Origin: Martinezella rhizogenes
Lineage (GTDB): Bacteria; Pseudomonadota; Alphaproteobacteria; Rhizobiales; Rhizobiaceae
Length of the DNA: 64,000 nucleotides
Direction of reading: 5' to 3'
Assembly (NCBI GenBank): GCA_013322215.1
Contig: JAAMEZ010000021.1
Coordinates: 124,001-188,000, forward strand
Within the stretch, counting starts at the first letter, position 1. Each line of letters starts with the position of its first letter. Below the pieces are notes generated by a model that saw nothing but the letters and a program-made list of their open reading frames with translations, did not search any database and was not told the DNA's origin. The position numbers and the translations under genes are program-made. Below, in pieces: positions 34,673 through 43,121 of this stretch.

Positions 34673-35377
34673 TTACGTGCGGTAAAATTGTGGGAACAGT
34701 TTGCGCCACAGCGGAGTTGCATTGAAAGACCAGTCCGTCATATGTGCCTGCAACGGTGCCTCGGCAATTGCACGTATAAGCTCCATGGCATCCTTACGCT
34801 TCTGGTCGGTCCATGCTTTTGCGACGAGAGCCCTCACCTGGCCCATGTCCATATCAGCGGCTTCGGCAACACGTCTCCAGGTTCGGTCCTTGAAAAATAC
34901 ACGCCGTGCCGCCTGGGAGAGCCGCAGAGCGTCTTCCCTATCGATAAGAGCTTGGTCAATTGCAGTCTCGAGTGTCGCATCGACATTGACCAGTGGCACC
35001 GACAAAGCGGGATAGCCCAATTCCGCCGGGCCATGAAGGAGAGCGACATCCGCATCCTCCTCCCGGAGCCCGGAGGCATAGTCACCGAATATCCTGCCAA
35101 CACCGACCATGCCGAAAGCCTGACACTCTACCGCGCGGAGTGCTCCCATGCTGGCTGCCCCAAATACGGGAACGCCTCGGGATAGGGCAAAGAGCAACTC
35201 CTTGTGCCAGACCGGCGCGACGAACTCGAACTGGCCGTCGATAAGGCCGATGGCAACCGCGCCATCCTCAAGCGCTCTAACGACGTCGCCTTGGCACGCC
35301 GGCGGTCGTATGACCATCGTGCCGTCGACTTGCGCTGCGGCATCGGGCAGGCTCGGACCGACGAAGATCACTTTCAC
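34673..35377 (-). CDS. tfuA: TfuA-like protein (RiPP/YcaO partner)
   Basis: 234 residues from the GTG at 35377, which overlaps the ycaO stop as GTGA and has AAGGG about 8 nt upstream. The TfuA core occupies about residues 1-120: VKVIFVGPSLPDAAAQ, RPPACQGDVVRAL, AIGLIDGQFEFVAPVWHKELLFALSRGVPVFGAASMGALRAVEC. TfuA was named from trifolitoxin production in Rhizobium. In thioamidation of archaeal methyl-CoM reductase and of thiovarsolin-type peptides a TfuA works with YcaO, probably delivering sulfur. The tight coupling here implies the same partnership. Product unknown. Confidence 0.9.
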   Translation of the reverse strand: MKVIFVGPSLPDAAAQVDGTMVIRPPACQGDVVRALEDGAVAIGLIDGQFEFVAPVWHKELLFALSRGVPVFGAASMGALRAVECQAFGMVGVGRIFGDYASGLREEDADVALLHGPAELGYPALSVPLVNVDATLETAIDQALIDREDALRLSQAARRVFFKDRTWRRVAEAADMDMGQVRALVAKAWTDQKRKDAMELIRAIAEAPLQAHMTDWSFNATPLWRKLFPQFYRT

Positions 35378-36546
35378 AGGAAGCCCTTCGACAATGCGCG
35401 GCCGCCGAGACGAATTCGGCGATCCCCGTCCGGATGTTCGAGCTGCGGAGCGAAAACCTTTGCGACCGATGCCGGCAACCATTCGGGTGCCAGCTCGATT
35501 GCATAAAGCCGGTTGATGCCGCGTCTCACTAGATTGTCGACAAGGCGGTCGAGCGCATCCTGCGTAGACTTGGCCGACATCATCGGCAGTTCGTTCAGGT
35601 TCGTCGCGCATGGAGCCCGGAACGACTGCAGGTGGCTGGGGTCGGCGTGACGTGAGAACAGCTCCGGGATAAGGTCATCTCTCGCACCGGCGATGAATGT
35701 CATCCGAGATTGTACGGCCTCGGAAATTGCCCGGGCGGCGGCCACATTGGGAGACAGGGACGCCCCTGCCCCCATGGTCAAATCGACATATCTGAGCGAG
35801 CTGTCATCGCCCTTCGGTCGCAGCAGCGCAACGACGGAGGCAACGGCTAGATCGCTTGTCACATCGAAAAGGGCGAGATCGAAGTCCGCGGAGAAAATCT
35901 TCTCCAGCATCTCGCGAATATCCTCATCTTGGATGCTATGCGGATCTATCCGGCGTTCATGCCGACACGCCGGGTCGCCAATATCCCAGAGGGCGCAAGC
36001 ATCTCGCTCTATCCGTTCCAGCAACCCATGCAGGACCGCTTCGTGCCAATTGTTTCCCGACGCCAATCCGTCCGATGATACCCAAAATCGTGAGCTGACA
36101 TGCGTTCGGTCAAGATGAATTGCCTCGAAAGGTACGAATATCGAGGCGTTCTTCGCCAGATCGTGGGCTTGAGACCATCTGATCTGCTCCGTGGTCTCAA
36201 CCGGTTGCGCGCCAATCGCCAGCAGTTCATCCAGGCAATCCATCGCATGGCCGCTGGAAGCGAGATCATCCTGGCTTGCCATCAACGCCGAACAGTCAGG
36301 CCGGGTCGCGACCGATCGCTCGACCGCTTCCATCACCGCGGATGTCTTCGCGGAAATGTCGTCCAGACCCTTGCCCTGGGCGATAACGATCGCCTTGGAG
36401 TTCGGGGCGTAGGCGCACCAAACGGGAATGCCTATTCGATCGAGCTCGGTCTGGCGACCAACACGGGTTATGCCAAGCCGCGCCATGTGGGGCGAAACCC
36501 TGGAAAGGGTTTCGCCAGGAGGGCACGCTCTAAAGTTGTTTGACAC
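35374..36546 (-). CDS. YcaO-family ATP-dependent peptide-backbone-modifying enzyme
   Basis: 390 residues. YcaO enzymes phosphorylate a backbone amide oxygen to form azolines or, with TfuA, thioamides. Seen: N-terminal CPPGETLSRVSPHMARLGITRV and LDRIGIPVWCAYAPNS; ATP/Mg-site motifs GKGLDDISAKTSAVMEAVERSVA and GLASGNNWHEAVLHGLLERIERDACALW; SEAVQSRMTFIAGARDD; C-terminal APEWLPASVAKVFAPQLE. These match TfuA-associated YcaOs over full length. The start is GTG 36546, 14 nt after the small-protein stop. No separate E1-like/ocin-ThiF partner is visible, consistent with the TfuA class. Confidence 0.92.
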   Translation of the reverse strand: MSNNFRACPPGETLSRVSPHMARLGITRVGRQTELDRIGIPVWCAYAPNSKAIVIAQGKGLDDISAKTSAVMEAVERSVATRPDCSALMASQDDLASSGHAMDCLDELLAIGAQPVETTEQIRWSQAHDLAKNASIFVPFEAIHLDRTHVSSRFWVSSDGLASGNNWHEAVLHGLLERIERDACALWDIGDPACRHERRIDPHSIQDEDIREMLEKIFSADFDLALFDVTSDLAVASVVALLRPKGDDSSLRYVDLTMGAGASLSPNVAAARAISEAVQSRMTFIAGARDDLIPELFSRHADPSHLQSFRAPCATNLNELPMMSAKSTQDALDRLVDNLVRRGINRLYAIELAPEWLPASVAKVFAPQLEHPDGDRRIRLGGRALSKGFL

Positions 36547-36560
36547 CGGTGAACGAGTAC

Positions 36561-36779
36561 CTAGCCCTCATAGAGGCCCGACGCTGCAGAGCCTGCCGAT
36601 CCTAACGCCACAGCGAAATCGACACCTTTTTCCACTTTGACCCCTTTCGCTCGCCAGGATTCAGCCTTCGCTAGATCGCCCGAGAGCGGCTGCGTGTATC
36701 GAACGACAGTCCCCTTTTCGAGGTCAGCTAACCAAAGACCCTTTTCGCCCTTGATCCCAATCAAAACTGCACCTGCCAT
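36561..36779 (-). CDS. 72-aa small protein before ycaO, candidate RiPP precursor
   Basis: Strong ribosome site (AGAGGAAG, about 6 nt spacing) and tight packing (12 nt after the SARP gene, 14 nt before ycaO) show it is a real gene. Residues 1-53 are a charged, leader-like part (MAGAVLIGIKGEKGLWLADL, with KVEKGVD near its end). Residues 54-72 are almost only Gly, Ala, Ser and Val (DFAVALGSAGSAASGLYEG), as in a core peptide. There is no Cys or His, so azole formation from Cys is excluded; backbone thioamidation or Ser-derived azolines remain possible. Alternative: a small accessory protein rather than a substrate. Confidence 0.65.
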   Translation of the reverse strand: MAGAVLIGIKGEKGLWLADLEKGTVVRYTQPLSGDLAKAESWRAKGVKVEKGVDFAVALGSAGSAASGLYEG

Positions 36780-36791
36780 AATTTCTTCCTC

Positions 36792-38597
36792 TCAAAAACC
36801 GGCCTTCAGTAGGCCTTCCCTGTAATGCTCCGTCTGCCACTTTTCCTTATTTGGAATCATCGAGAGCCATACTTCAAGATCGAAATTCGGGTTGTCCCGC
36901 AAGGCACGCAGACGATAGGTCTTGGCCTTGGCAAGATCCCCCAGCATCGCCCAGCTTGCAGCGGCAAGCCTGCTTGCCGGCCCTGGATCTCTCATCCTGT
37001 CCAGGTAGGCCAATGCTTCGGTATATTCCCCAAGAAAATAGCTGGCTCCTGCTGCCGTCCAATAGTAGTAGTCCGGAGCGAGCGGATTGAGATCAAGAGC
37101 CGTTGCAACTTTCACCAGCGCCGCTTTCGGATTGGCGCCATGGGTGAGACTGTCGGCATGGCTGCAAATGACGTCCGCATAGTGCGGGCTCAGGTCCTCG
37201 GCATTCGACAGGGCCTCGAGGCTGCCGTCGATATTTCCACGATAGAGCCGGGCAACGCCGATTTCCTTGAAGCCTCCGGCGAACTGATTGTCATCGCTGA
37301 TCGCCTCGGCCGCCATTTTTTCCGCCTGCTGCAGCAGGTCACCGTCGCCGCGGGCCGTCAAAACCCATTCCATCGTCAAGGTTCTGGCAATGCCGGCAAG
37401 TGCCGCCGCAAAACCCCGCTCGTGCTCGAGAGCTTCCTTGAAATGTTTGCGCGCGCGGCGGACGTTCTGAAGGCTCAAGCGGGAAAGGCATTGCACACCC
37501 TCAAGATAGGCGAAATAAGCTTCGGGCTTGCAGCTGAAGTCAGAAACTATGTGGTGGAAGGCACCCACGCGCTCGATGATGGAGTTCTGGATCGCGGTGG
37601 CGATCACGTTGCGGTGCTCCGTTATGGCCGCGTTGTCCAGCTGCACACGCGTCGCCCAGACAATTTCGTCGCGCGGCATGAAAATCAGCTGCGCAAAAAG
37701 ACTGTCGCCCGTCCTCTTCGTATCGAGCGCGTAGACGACATTATGTTGCTTGAGAAGTCCTGCCTTGTCGTTTGAGGAGCGAATCTGTTCGGCCGTATAG
37801 GGCGCAACTACGGATACGCTTCGATCGACACAAAGACTGATCGTCAGGTCTTCGATGACTGCATTGGCGACCGATCCGGCACGCTCCGAATCCTCCAGGG
37901 TCTCGGGAGGAAGCAGAGCGATACGTGGCACTCTGTTGTCGGCGATCGAAATCATATCCAGCGCCGATGGGCCTGAATTCGGATCTCTCGTTTCGCCAAT
38001 CAACTGACTGTAAGACGTGATTTTCTCGCCGAGCGCGACCCTGACTTCATCATCGGTCTGGTCCCAGTCCAGCAGAAGCATGGCCGCACGCTTCAATTCG
38101 CCGCGATTTTGGGTCGAGGAAGCTTGGCCCATCGCCTTGAAGAATTCTGCTCGTAGCTCCCGTGCAAACCGTGCGCGAACATCGCGTACCCAGACAGCCA
38201 CAGCTCCGGAGCCGTTGCCATAAGCCGGTAGAAACTTCTTGGCGACGGCATCGGCGAGCGCGCTCAGCTTGGCGATGTCGGCCGTATTTTCAATGGTATC
38301 CAGATCGCAATGCAACGCGTCGAAGTTCAAGGTGATGTTCGTCGTGATGCCGCTGATCAACGGTTTGGGGGATTGGGACGTTGCAGTCGCCAAACGCAGC
38401 AGGGTCGATCTCAAATTGGCGCCGGCGGCCTGAATATTGCTGGGCCAAAGAAAAGCCGCCAGATCTTTCCTTGGCATCGACTGTCGGCAATCGTAGAGGT
38501 AGGCCAGCATGAGCAGCGCCTGTCTCGGCACGTTCACGCGATCGCCCTTCTCATCATAAAGGGCGCAACTGCCGAGTGTCGTTAAGTGAAATGTCAT
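36792..38597 (-). CDS. SARP/BTAD-type transcriptional activator with TPR domain
   Basis: 601 residues. The N-terminal about 100 residues resemble the AfsR/SARP winged helix (HLTTLGSCALYDEKGDRVNVPRQALLMLAYL, RKDLAAFLWPSNIQAAGANLRSTLLRL), followed by a bacterial activator-like helical part. A middle region is like adenylate-cyclase-associated regulators (RIALLPPETLEDSERAGSVANAVIEDL), and C-terminal TPRs follow (ARKHFKEALEHERGFAAALAGIARTL, YRGNIDGSLEALSNAEDLSPHYADV). Such proteins commonly switch on natural-product genes. It directly precedes the small-protein/ycaO/tfuA genes in one apparent operon. Confidence 0.82.
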   Translation of the reverse strand: MTFHLTTLGSCALYDEKGDRVNVPRQALLMLAYLYDCRQSMPRKDLAAFLWPSNIQAAGANLRSTLLRLATATSQSPKPLISGITTNITLNFDALHCDLDTIENTADIAKLSALADAVAKKFLPAYGNGSGAVAVWVRDVRARFARELRAEFFKAMGQASSTQNRGELKRAAMLLLDWDQTDDEVRVALGEKITSYSQLIGETRDPNSGPSALDMISIADNRVPRIALLPPETLEDSERAGSVANAVIEDLTISLCVDRSVSVVAPYTAEQIRSSNDKAGLLKQHNVVYALDTKRTGDSLFAQLIFMPRDEIVWATRVQLDNAAITEHRNVIATAIQNSIIERVGAFHHIVSDFSCKPEAYFAYLEGVQCLSRLSLQNVRRARKHFKEALEHERGFAAALAGIARTLTMEWVLTARGDGDLLQQAEKMAAEAISDDNQFAGGFKEIGVARLYRGNIDGSLEALSNAEDLSPHYADVICSHADSLTHGANPKAALVKVATALDLNPLAPDYYYWTAAGASYFLGEYTEALAYLDRMRDPGPASRLAAASWAMLGDLAKAKTYRLRALRDNPNFDLEVWLSMIPNKEKWQTEHYREGLLKAGF

Positions 38598-38606
38598 CTT
38601 GCCGGG

Positions 38607-38990
38607 TCAGCGTTCGTTGTCGGGTTCGGATGATTGCACAAAAGCGAGGATCTTCGCCCGCAACCGCTTGTCCTCGATCCCGGATAAGGCTGTTCGCAGA
38701 ACGGCCTTGTGATGCTTCGCAAGTCGAAAATCAGCTAGCGCCTCCTTGGAGGGAAAGGCGTCGTCCGATGCGCTTTCGAAGAAAAACATGACCGGTACAT
38801 CAAGGATTTCTGAAATGCGCAGAAGGCGGCCAGCGCTGATTTTTTCGACGCCGCATTCGTATTTATCGAGCTGTTGAGGGCTTATGCGAAGCTTCTCGGC
38901 CAATACATTCTGCGCAATTGACAATTCCTCCCGGCGCAATCGGATGCGTAATCCAACCTCAACATCGATCGCATCGGTTTTTTTGTCCAT
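38607..38990 (-). CDS. XRE-family helix-turn-helix regulator
   Basis: 127 residues from ATG 38990 (a GTG at 39047 would add 19). Cro/C1-type HTH at about 10-70: VGLRIRLRREELSIAQNVLAEKLRISPQQLDKYECGVEKISAGRLLRISEILDVPVMFFFE, the alphaproteobacterial XRE type. The C-terminal part (ALADFRLAKHHKAVLRTALSGIEDKRLRAKILAFV) is helical. It ends 9 nt before the SARP gene and is the first gene of the presumed ycaO/tfuA operon. Confidence 0.88.
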   Translation of the reverse strand: MDKKTDAIDVEVGLRIRLRREELSIAQNVLAEKLRISPQQLDKYECGVEKISAGRLLRISEILDVPVMFFFESASDDAFPSKEALADFRLAKHHKAVLRTALSGIEDKRLRAKILAFVQSSEPDNER

Positions 38991-39217
38991 AAGGGAACCG
39001 CCAGAAAAGAAACTGCTTTTATGTTCGCAGGTTTCCCTCGAATTCACAATCTTCCAGCAGGGTACTCAAAATCAATTTTACACAGTGGCAGGAAGTTTCC
39101 GATCACCGTATCAAGAACATAGCAAACCGTCCTTCGCGGCTGCGGCCCCTCTCTTATCCATGAATTGCGAAAGGCGGCCTTCCCCAGCCGGCATGTTTGG
39201 GCAAACTTCGATAGGCA

Positions 39218-39631
39218 TCACTTCGCGCCCTTCGGATCGTTGTGTTCGGCATCGATTGCCCGCTCTTCACCCGTTGCCATCATCGTGCGGGTCGCATCGA
39301 TCGACGCATACACCCAGAAGATGCGCATCGGCTGGCTATCGGACGCGTTGATGAACCGATGAGGGACGTTCGCAGGAATCCAGGTGGTGTCGTTTGCACC
39401 CAAACGATGCTCGACCCCGTCGATTTCAGCGATTGCTTCGCCATCCAAGACCATGACGCTTTCCTCGCAATTATGCTTGTGAAGACCGATCGAAGCGCCC
39501 GGGTCGAAGGCCGTTATGCCGTTGATCATACTCGTCGACCCGCATTTGCGGGTAACGAGCGGCGTCGTTCTGGCTCCGCCGCCGCGATCGTTTGTCTTCA
39601 GCTCCTTGGGACGAAGAATTGCCGCCTTCAT
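39218..39631 (-). CDS. Cupin-domain protein
   Basis: 137 residues with a single cupin barrel: GASIGLHKHNCEESVMVLDGEAIAEIDG (motif 1, metal-binding His/Glu) and TTWIPANVPHRFINASD (motif 2 His). AGGAG lies 8 nt before ATG 39631. It sits 18 nt after the aldehyde dehydrogenase gene as the last gene of the long catabolic operon. It could be a small isomerase, dioxygenase-like enzyme or ligand sensor; the fold alone does not say. Confidence 0.82.
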   Translation of the reverse strand: MKAAILRPKELKTNDRGGGARTTPLVTRKCGSTSMINGITAFDPGASIGLHKHNCEESVMVLDGEAIAEIDGVEHRLGANDTTWIPANVPHRFINASDSQPMRIFWVYASIDATRTMMATGEERAIDAEHNDPKGAK

Positions 39632-39649
39632 CACTTTATCTCCTCTCGC

Positions 39650-41023
39650 TCAGGCTTTTGCCGGGCCAACCCAAACGGTCTTGATGTTCACAAACTCCCG
39701 GATTCCGTAGATGCCGAGTTCCCGGCCATAGCCGGAGCGCTTGATGCCGCCGAAGGGGTAACGGGGGTCCGACGCAACCATACCGTTGATGAACACGGCA
39801 CCGGCATCAATCTGCCGGGCCAGGCGCTTTGCCTTGACGAGATCGCGCGACCAGAGCGCTGATCCCAGACCGAATTCGGTTTGGTTTGCGAGCCGAATTG
39901 CTTCGTCGGCATCCTTTGCCCTTATGATCGCTGCCACAGGTCCGAAGGTTTCTTCGCAAAATGCCACCATGTTCGGGGAGACATGATCAAGTACCGTTGG
40001 GGGATAGTAAAAGCCGTCGCCACCGACAGGCTTGCCGCCGGCACGGATCGTCGCGCCTGCCGCTACCGTCTTCTCGACCTGGGCATGAAGACCAGAAAGG
40101 AGGTTTGCTCGGGCCATTGGACCGATATTGGTTGCACGTTCCAACGGATCGCCGATCTTCAGCTTGGCAACACCCTCGCAAAAGAGTTCGACAAACCGGT
40201 CTGCCACGGCTTCTTCGACGATGAAGCGCTTGGCATTCACACATGATTGGCCGACGTTGATGTACCGAGCCTTCACGGCAACGGCTGCCGCCTGTTCCAG
40301 ATCGGCATCAGCAAGTACGATGAATGGATCGGAGCCGCCCAGTTCCAGCACCTGTTTCTTCAGCGCCTTGCCAGCTTGGCCGGCGACGATCGCGCCGACC
40401 TCTGTCGATCCGGTCAGCGTAACCGCAGCGATTCTGTCATCGGCGATGAGCCCTGCCACCTTCGACGCATCGATGAGAAGAGTCCGGAAAAGTCCTTCCG
40501 GGCAGCCCGCCTCCCTCATGATGGCCTCGACGGCGAGCGCACATTCAGGGACATTGTTGGCGTGCTTGAGGATTGCTCCGTTGCCAGCTGCAAATGCGGG
40601 AGCTGCAAACCGGAAAAACTGCCAGAAAGGATAATTCCAAGGCATGATCGCAAGCACCACACCGAGCGGATCGAAGACCACCATGCTTTCCGCTGCGTTG
40701 GATGCGACGGCTTCGTCATCGAGATACCGAGCGGCATGCTCGGCATAGAAGTCGCAATTATAAGCGCATTTCTCGATTTCTGCCTCAGCCTCTGCGATGG
40801 GCTTGCCCATTTCGCGGGTGATCATCTCAGCATAGGTCAATTTGCCTTTCCTGAGAGCCGCCGCCATTCGGGTCAGAAGGGCCGCACGTTCATCGATGGG
40901 CACTCGGCGCCACTTTCGTTGAGCGTCGGCGGCGGCGGTAAGCGCCGCGTCGACATACTCATCGCTGTGCAATTCGAAATTTGCGATCTCTTTTCCCGTT
41001 GCCGGATTGATCGAGGTGAGCAC
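39650..41023 (-). CDS. NAD(P)-dependent aldehyde dehydrogenase, succinate-semialdehyde type
   Basis: 457-residue ALDH-superfamily enzyme closest in pattern to succinate-semialdehyde dehydrogenases of the GabD/Sad group (start SINPATGKEIANFELHSDE). Catalytic Glu in LELGGSDPFIV, catalytic Cys in VGQSCVNAKRF, cofactor motif TGSTEVGA, PWNYPFWQFFR, and C-terminal FGGIKRSGYGRELG. It starts with GTG after a strong AGGGAGG. Within the operon it may oxidise an aldehyde released from the imported acid. Substrate inferred only broadly. Confidence 0.9.
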   Translation of the reverse strand: MLTSINPATGKEIANFELHSDEYVDAALTAAADAQRKWRRVPIDERAALLTRMAAALRKGKLTYAEMITREMGKPIAEAEAEIEKCAYNCDFYAEHAARYLDDEAVASNAAESMVVFDPLGVVLAIMPWNYPFWQFFRFAAPAFAAGNGAILKHANNVPECALAVEAIMREAGCPEGLFRTLLIDASKVAGLIADDRIAAVTLTGSTEVGAIVAGQAGKALKKQVLELGGSDPFIVLADADLEQAAAVAVKARYINVGQSCVNAKRFIVEEAVADRFVELFCEGVAKLKIGDPLERATNIGPMARANLLSGLHAQVEKTVAAGATIRAGGKPVGGDGFYYPPTVLDHVSPNMVAFCEETFGPVAAIIRAKDADEAIRLANQTEFGLGSALWSRDLVKAKRLARQIDAGAVFINGMVASDPRYPFGGIKRSGYGRELGIYGIREFVNIKTVWVGPAKA

Positions 41024-41198
41024 TGTTACCTCCCTTGCCTCAAGTAGATGTAAGACGTGAAATGGTCCATCTCGCCGGCCGACCGGTCAGTATGCCGACG
41101 CGCCAATGAAGGTTAAGGGGCCTTAGGGCGAGCATATCGTCGGCTATCATCAGGGACTGGCGACTCCTTCCGAAAAGGGCGGCGGCATGGTCGGCGCA

Positions 41199-41837
41199 TC
41201 AATAAGCACCGAACACGGTTTTCAGTTCGGCGACATTCTCCTGCGTCAGCATCCGTACGGGTGCGCCTCGAAGAAGGACCAGCAGCTTGGCGGTTTCCTC
41301 CAGCTCTTCGGCTGCATGGACGGCCGAGCCGATGTCCCTGCCCGTCACGACCGGACCGTGGTTTGCCAGCAATACCGCCGCGTAGCGACCGCCCAGCTCG
41401 CGGATGAGGTCGCCTGCCCTCTCGTCGCCAGGGCGGACATAAGGAACCAGCTTCACCTGGCCGACGCGCATTACGACGTAAGGCGTCAGCGGAGGGATAC
41501 AGTCATCCGGATCAACGTCGGTTAGGCATGAGAGCGCAGTGGCAAAGGTTGAATGCAAATGAACCACTGCACCGGTTTGCCGCCGGGTCTCGTAGAACGC
41601 ATTGTGAAGGAAAATCTCTTTCGAAGGCTTATCGCCCGAAAGGTGCTTCCCGTCTCTGCTGACCTTGCTGATCCGGGCAGGATCGAGAAAGCCGAGCGAG
41701 GAGTTCGTCGGCGTCATGAGGATGCCGTCGTCGACGGCAGCACTGATATTGCCAGCGGTTCCCACCGAGTAGCCGCGTTCGAAAAGCGAATGGGAGAGAC
41801 GGACGATCTCGTCGCGGATTTTGGTTTCGCTGCTCAT
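41199..41837 (-). CDS. otnC: Class II aldolase, 3-oxo-tetronate 4-phosphate decarboxylase type (OtnC)
   Basis: 212-residue zinc class II aldolase/adducin-fold enzyme. Seen: GTAGNISAAVDDGILMTPTNSSLG, VHLHSTFATALSCL (metal His pair), LLANHGPVVTGRDIGSAVHAAEELEE. Next to OtnK it most likely decarboxylates 3-oxo-tetronate 4-phosphate to dihydroxyacetone phosphate. Its ATG overlaps the otnK stop as ATGA. Family known from the D-erythronate/L-threonate pathways; the exact substrate here is inferred. Confidence 0.88.
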   Translation of the reverse strand: MSSETKIRDEIVRLSHSLFERGYSVGTAGNISAAVDDGILMTPTNSSLGFLDPARISKVSRDGKHLSGDKPSKEIFLHNAFYETRRQTGAVVHLHSTFATALSCLTDVDPDDCIPPLTPYVVMRVGQVKLVPYVRPGDERAGDLIRELGGRYAAVLLANHGPVVTGRDIGSAVHAAEELEETAKLLVLLRGAPVRMLTQENVAELKTVFGAY

Positions 41838-43096
41838 CGTGACGTCAGTCTTTCAAGTGCTTTCGCGAAGAAATCTCGAGCCCCGAAGTTTCCGGATTTG
41901 AGCGCAAGCGCGATTGGCTTTTCTCCATGTGAGAGCAGGACGGGAACGCCGGGATCGATCTCCTGACCGATGGTCAGCGCGCCGAGATCGAGAGCGGAGA
42001 CAACGGCACCTGACGTTTCGCCGCCGGCCACGACGAGCCTCGTGACGCCGGCAGCAACCAGTTTCCGCGCGGTCTCGGCAAATAATCCGTCGAGCTTGTG
42101 AGCGACTTCATCCCGGCCATATTTGTCCTGCATTTGGCGAACATCCTCCGGTATGCCGGAAGAGTAGACGAGCGGTGCCTTTCCTTGATTGGCCCGGACA
42201 AAGCTGACGATGTCGTCTGCCGTCGTTTCGCCGCTCATGACCTTGTCGACATCGATCGGAAACGTTGGGTGGTCGATCCTGTGAAGATCGATCTGGCCTC
42301 GGGTGGCGCCCGAGCAGCTTCCTGCCAGGATAGCCTCGGGGCCGGTCGTTCCTATAGTCGTTTCATGAGTTCCCGTGGCCAGTCCTTGCTTGATGAAATT
42401 CGCAGGCAGACCGATGGCGATACCCGAGCCGCCGGTCACCAGCTTGTGGTCAGCAACCGCGGCCCCGATGGCTGCCAGCTCATCGTCCGAGGTGGCATCG
42501 ACAATGACCATCGTCTCTTCAGCTTCCGCGAGAGTGGCTTTGATGGCGGTTTCACCTTGCCGAACGATCCGGGCAGGCACCAGGCCTACCGGAGATTTGG
42601 TCTGGTAGCCGAGCCAGCGCCGGATGTCGGGATCTGTCATTGGTGTCAGCGGATGGTTCTGAAGGCCAGACTCGCTCAGCAATCGATCCTGGACAAACAA
42701 ATGCCCCATGTAGACCGTGCGTCCGGCACCGGGGAATGCCGGGCAAGCGACGACACCTTTTGAGCTCAAGGCAGCCGCGAGCGCTTCGCCAACCGGTCCT
42801 ATGTTGCCTTCCTTCGTCGAGTCGAATGTCGAGCAATATTTGAAGACAATCTGCCGGCAGCCTTGCGCCAGAAGCCATTCCAGCGCTGCCAATGACTGCC
42901 GGATGGCGTCATCGACCGGAATCGATCGGCTCTTCAGCGCAACGACCCCCGCTTCGACGTCAGCTGGAGCGGCACTTTGCGGCACACCCAGAAACTGCGC
43001 GGTCTTTAGTCCACCATGAGGAGCCAACCCCTTCGCAATTGCATTGGCAATATCGCTTGCCCCTGTGAAGTCGTCGGCAATTACACCCAATAGCAT
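41834..43096 (-). CDS. otnK: Four-carbon acid-sugar kinase, 3-oxo-tetronate kinase type (OtnK)
   Basis: 420-residue kinase of the DUF1537 family. N-terminal LLGVIADDFTGASDIANAIA and C-terminal VVAGGETSGAVVSALDL and GNFGARDFFAKAL are hallmarks. AGGAAA precedes ATG 43096. Phosphorylates 3-oxo-tetronate at O4 before OtnC acts. Some family members use other C4 acids. Translationally coupled to otnC. The canonical OtnI isomerase and LtnD/DenD dehydrogenase are not in the window. Confidence 0.9.
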   Translation of the reverse strand: MLLGVIADDFTGASDIANAIAKGLAPHGGLKTAQFLGVPQSAAPADVEAGVVALKSRSIPVDDAIRQSLAALEWLLAQGCRQIVFKYCSTFDSTKEGNIGPVGEALAAALSSKGVVACPAFPGAGRTVYMGHLFVQDRLLSESGLQNHPLTPMTDPDIRRWLGYQTKSPVGLVPARIVRQGETAIKATLAEAEETMVIVDATSDDELAAIGAAVADHKLVTGGSGIAIGLPANFIKQGLATGTHETTIGTTGPEAILAGSCSGATRGQIDLHRIDHPTFPIDVDKVMSGETTADDIVSFVRANQGKAPLVYSSGIPEDVRQMQDKYGRDEVAHKLDGLFAETARKLVAAGVTRLVVAGGETSGAVVSALDLGALTIGQEIDPGVPVLLSHGEKPIALALKSGNFGARDFFAKALERLTSR

Positions 43097-43121
43097 TCGA
43101 ATTTCCTTTCCGGGACCGCGA

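Noticed and set aside
34622..35185. Plus-strand frame opposite tfuA (187 codons)
   Set aside because: Antisense to TfuA core motifs; composition of a shadow frame and no ribosome site.
36825..37775. Long plus-strand open frame opposite the SARP gene (316 codons)
   Set aside because: Its translation has no recognisable domain and lies fully antisense to a well-supported gene; typical shadow of GC-rich coding sequence.
39048..39217. Possible attachment site or small RNA between the XRE and cupin genes
   Set aside because: No tRNA, direct repeat or clear stem-loop could be seen.
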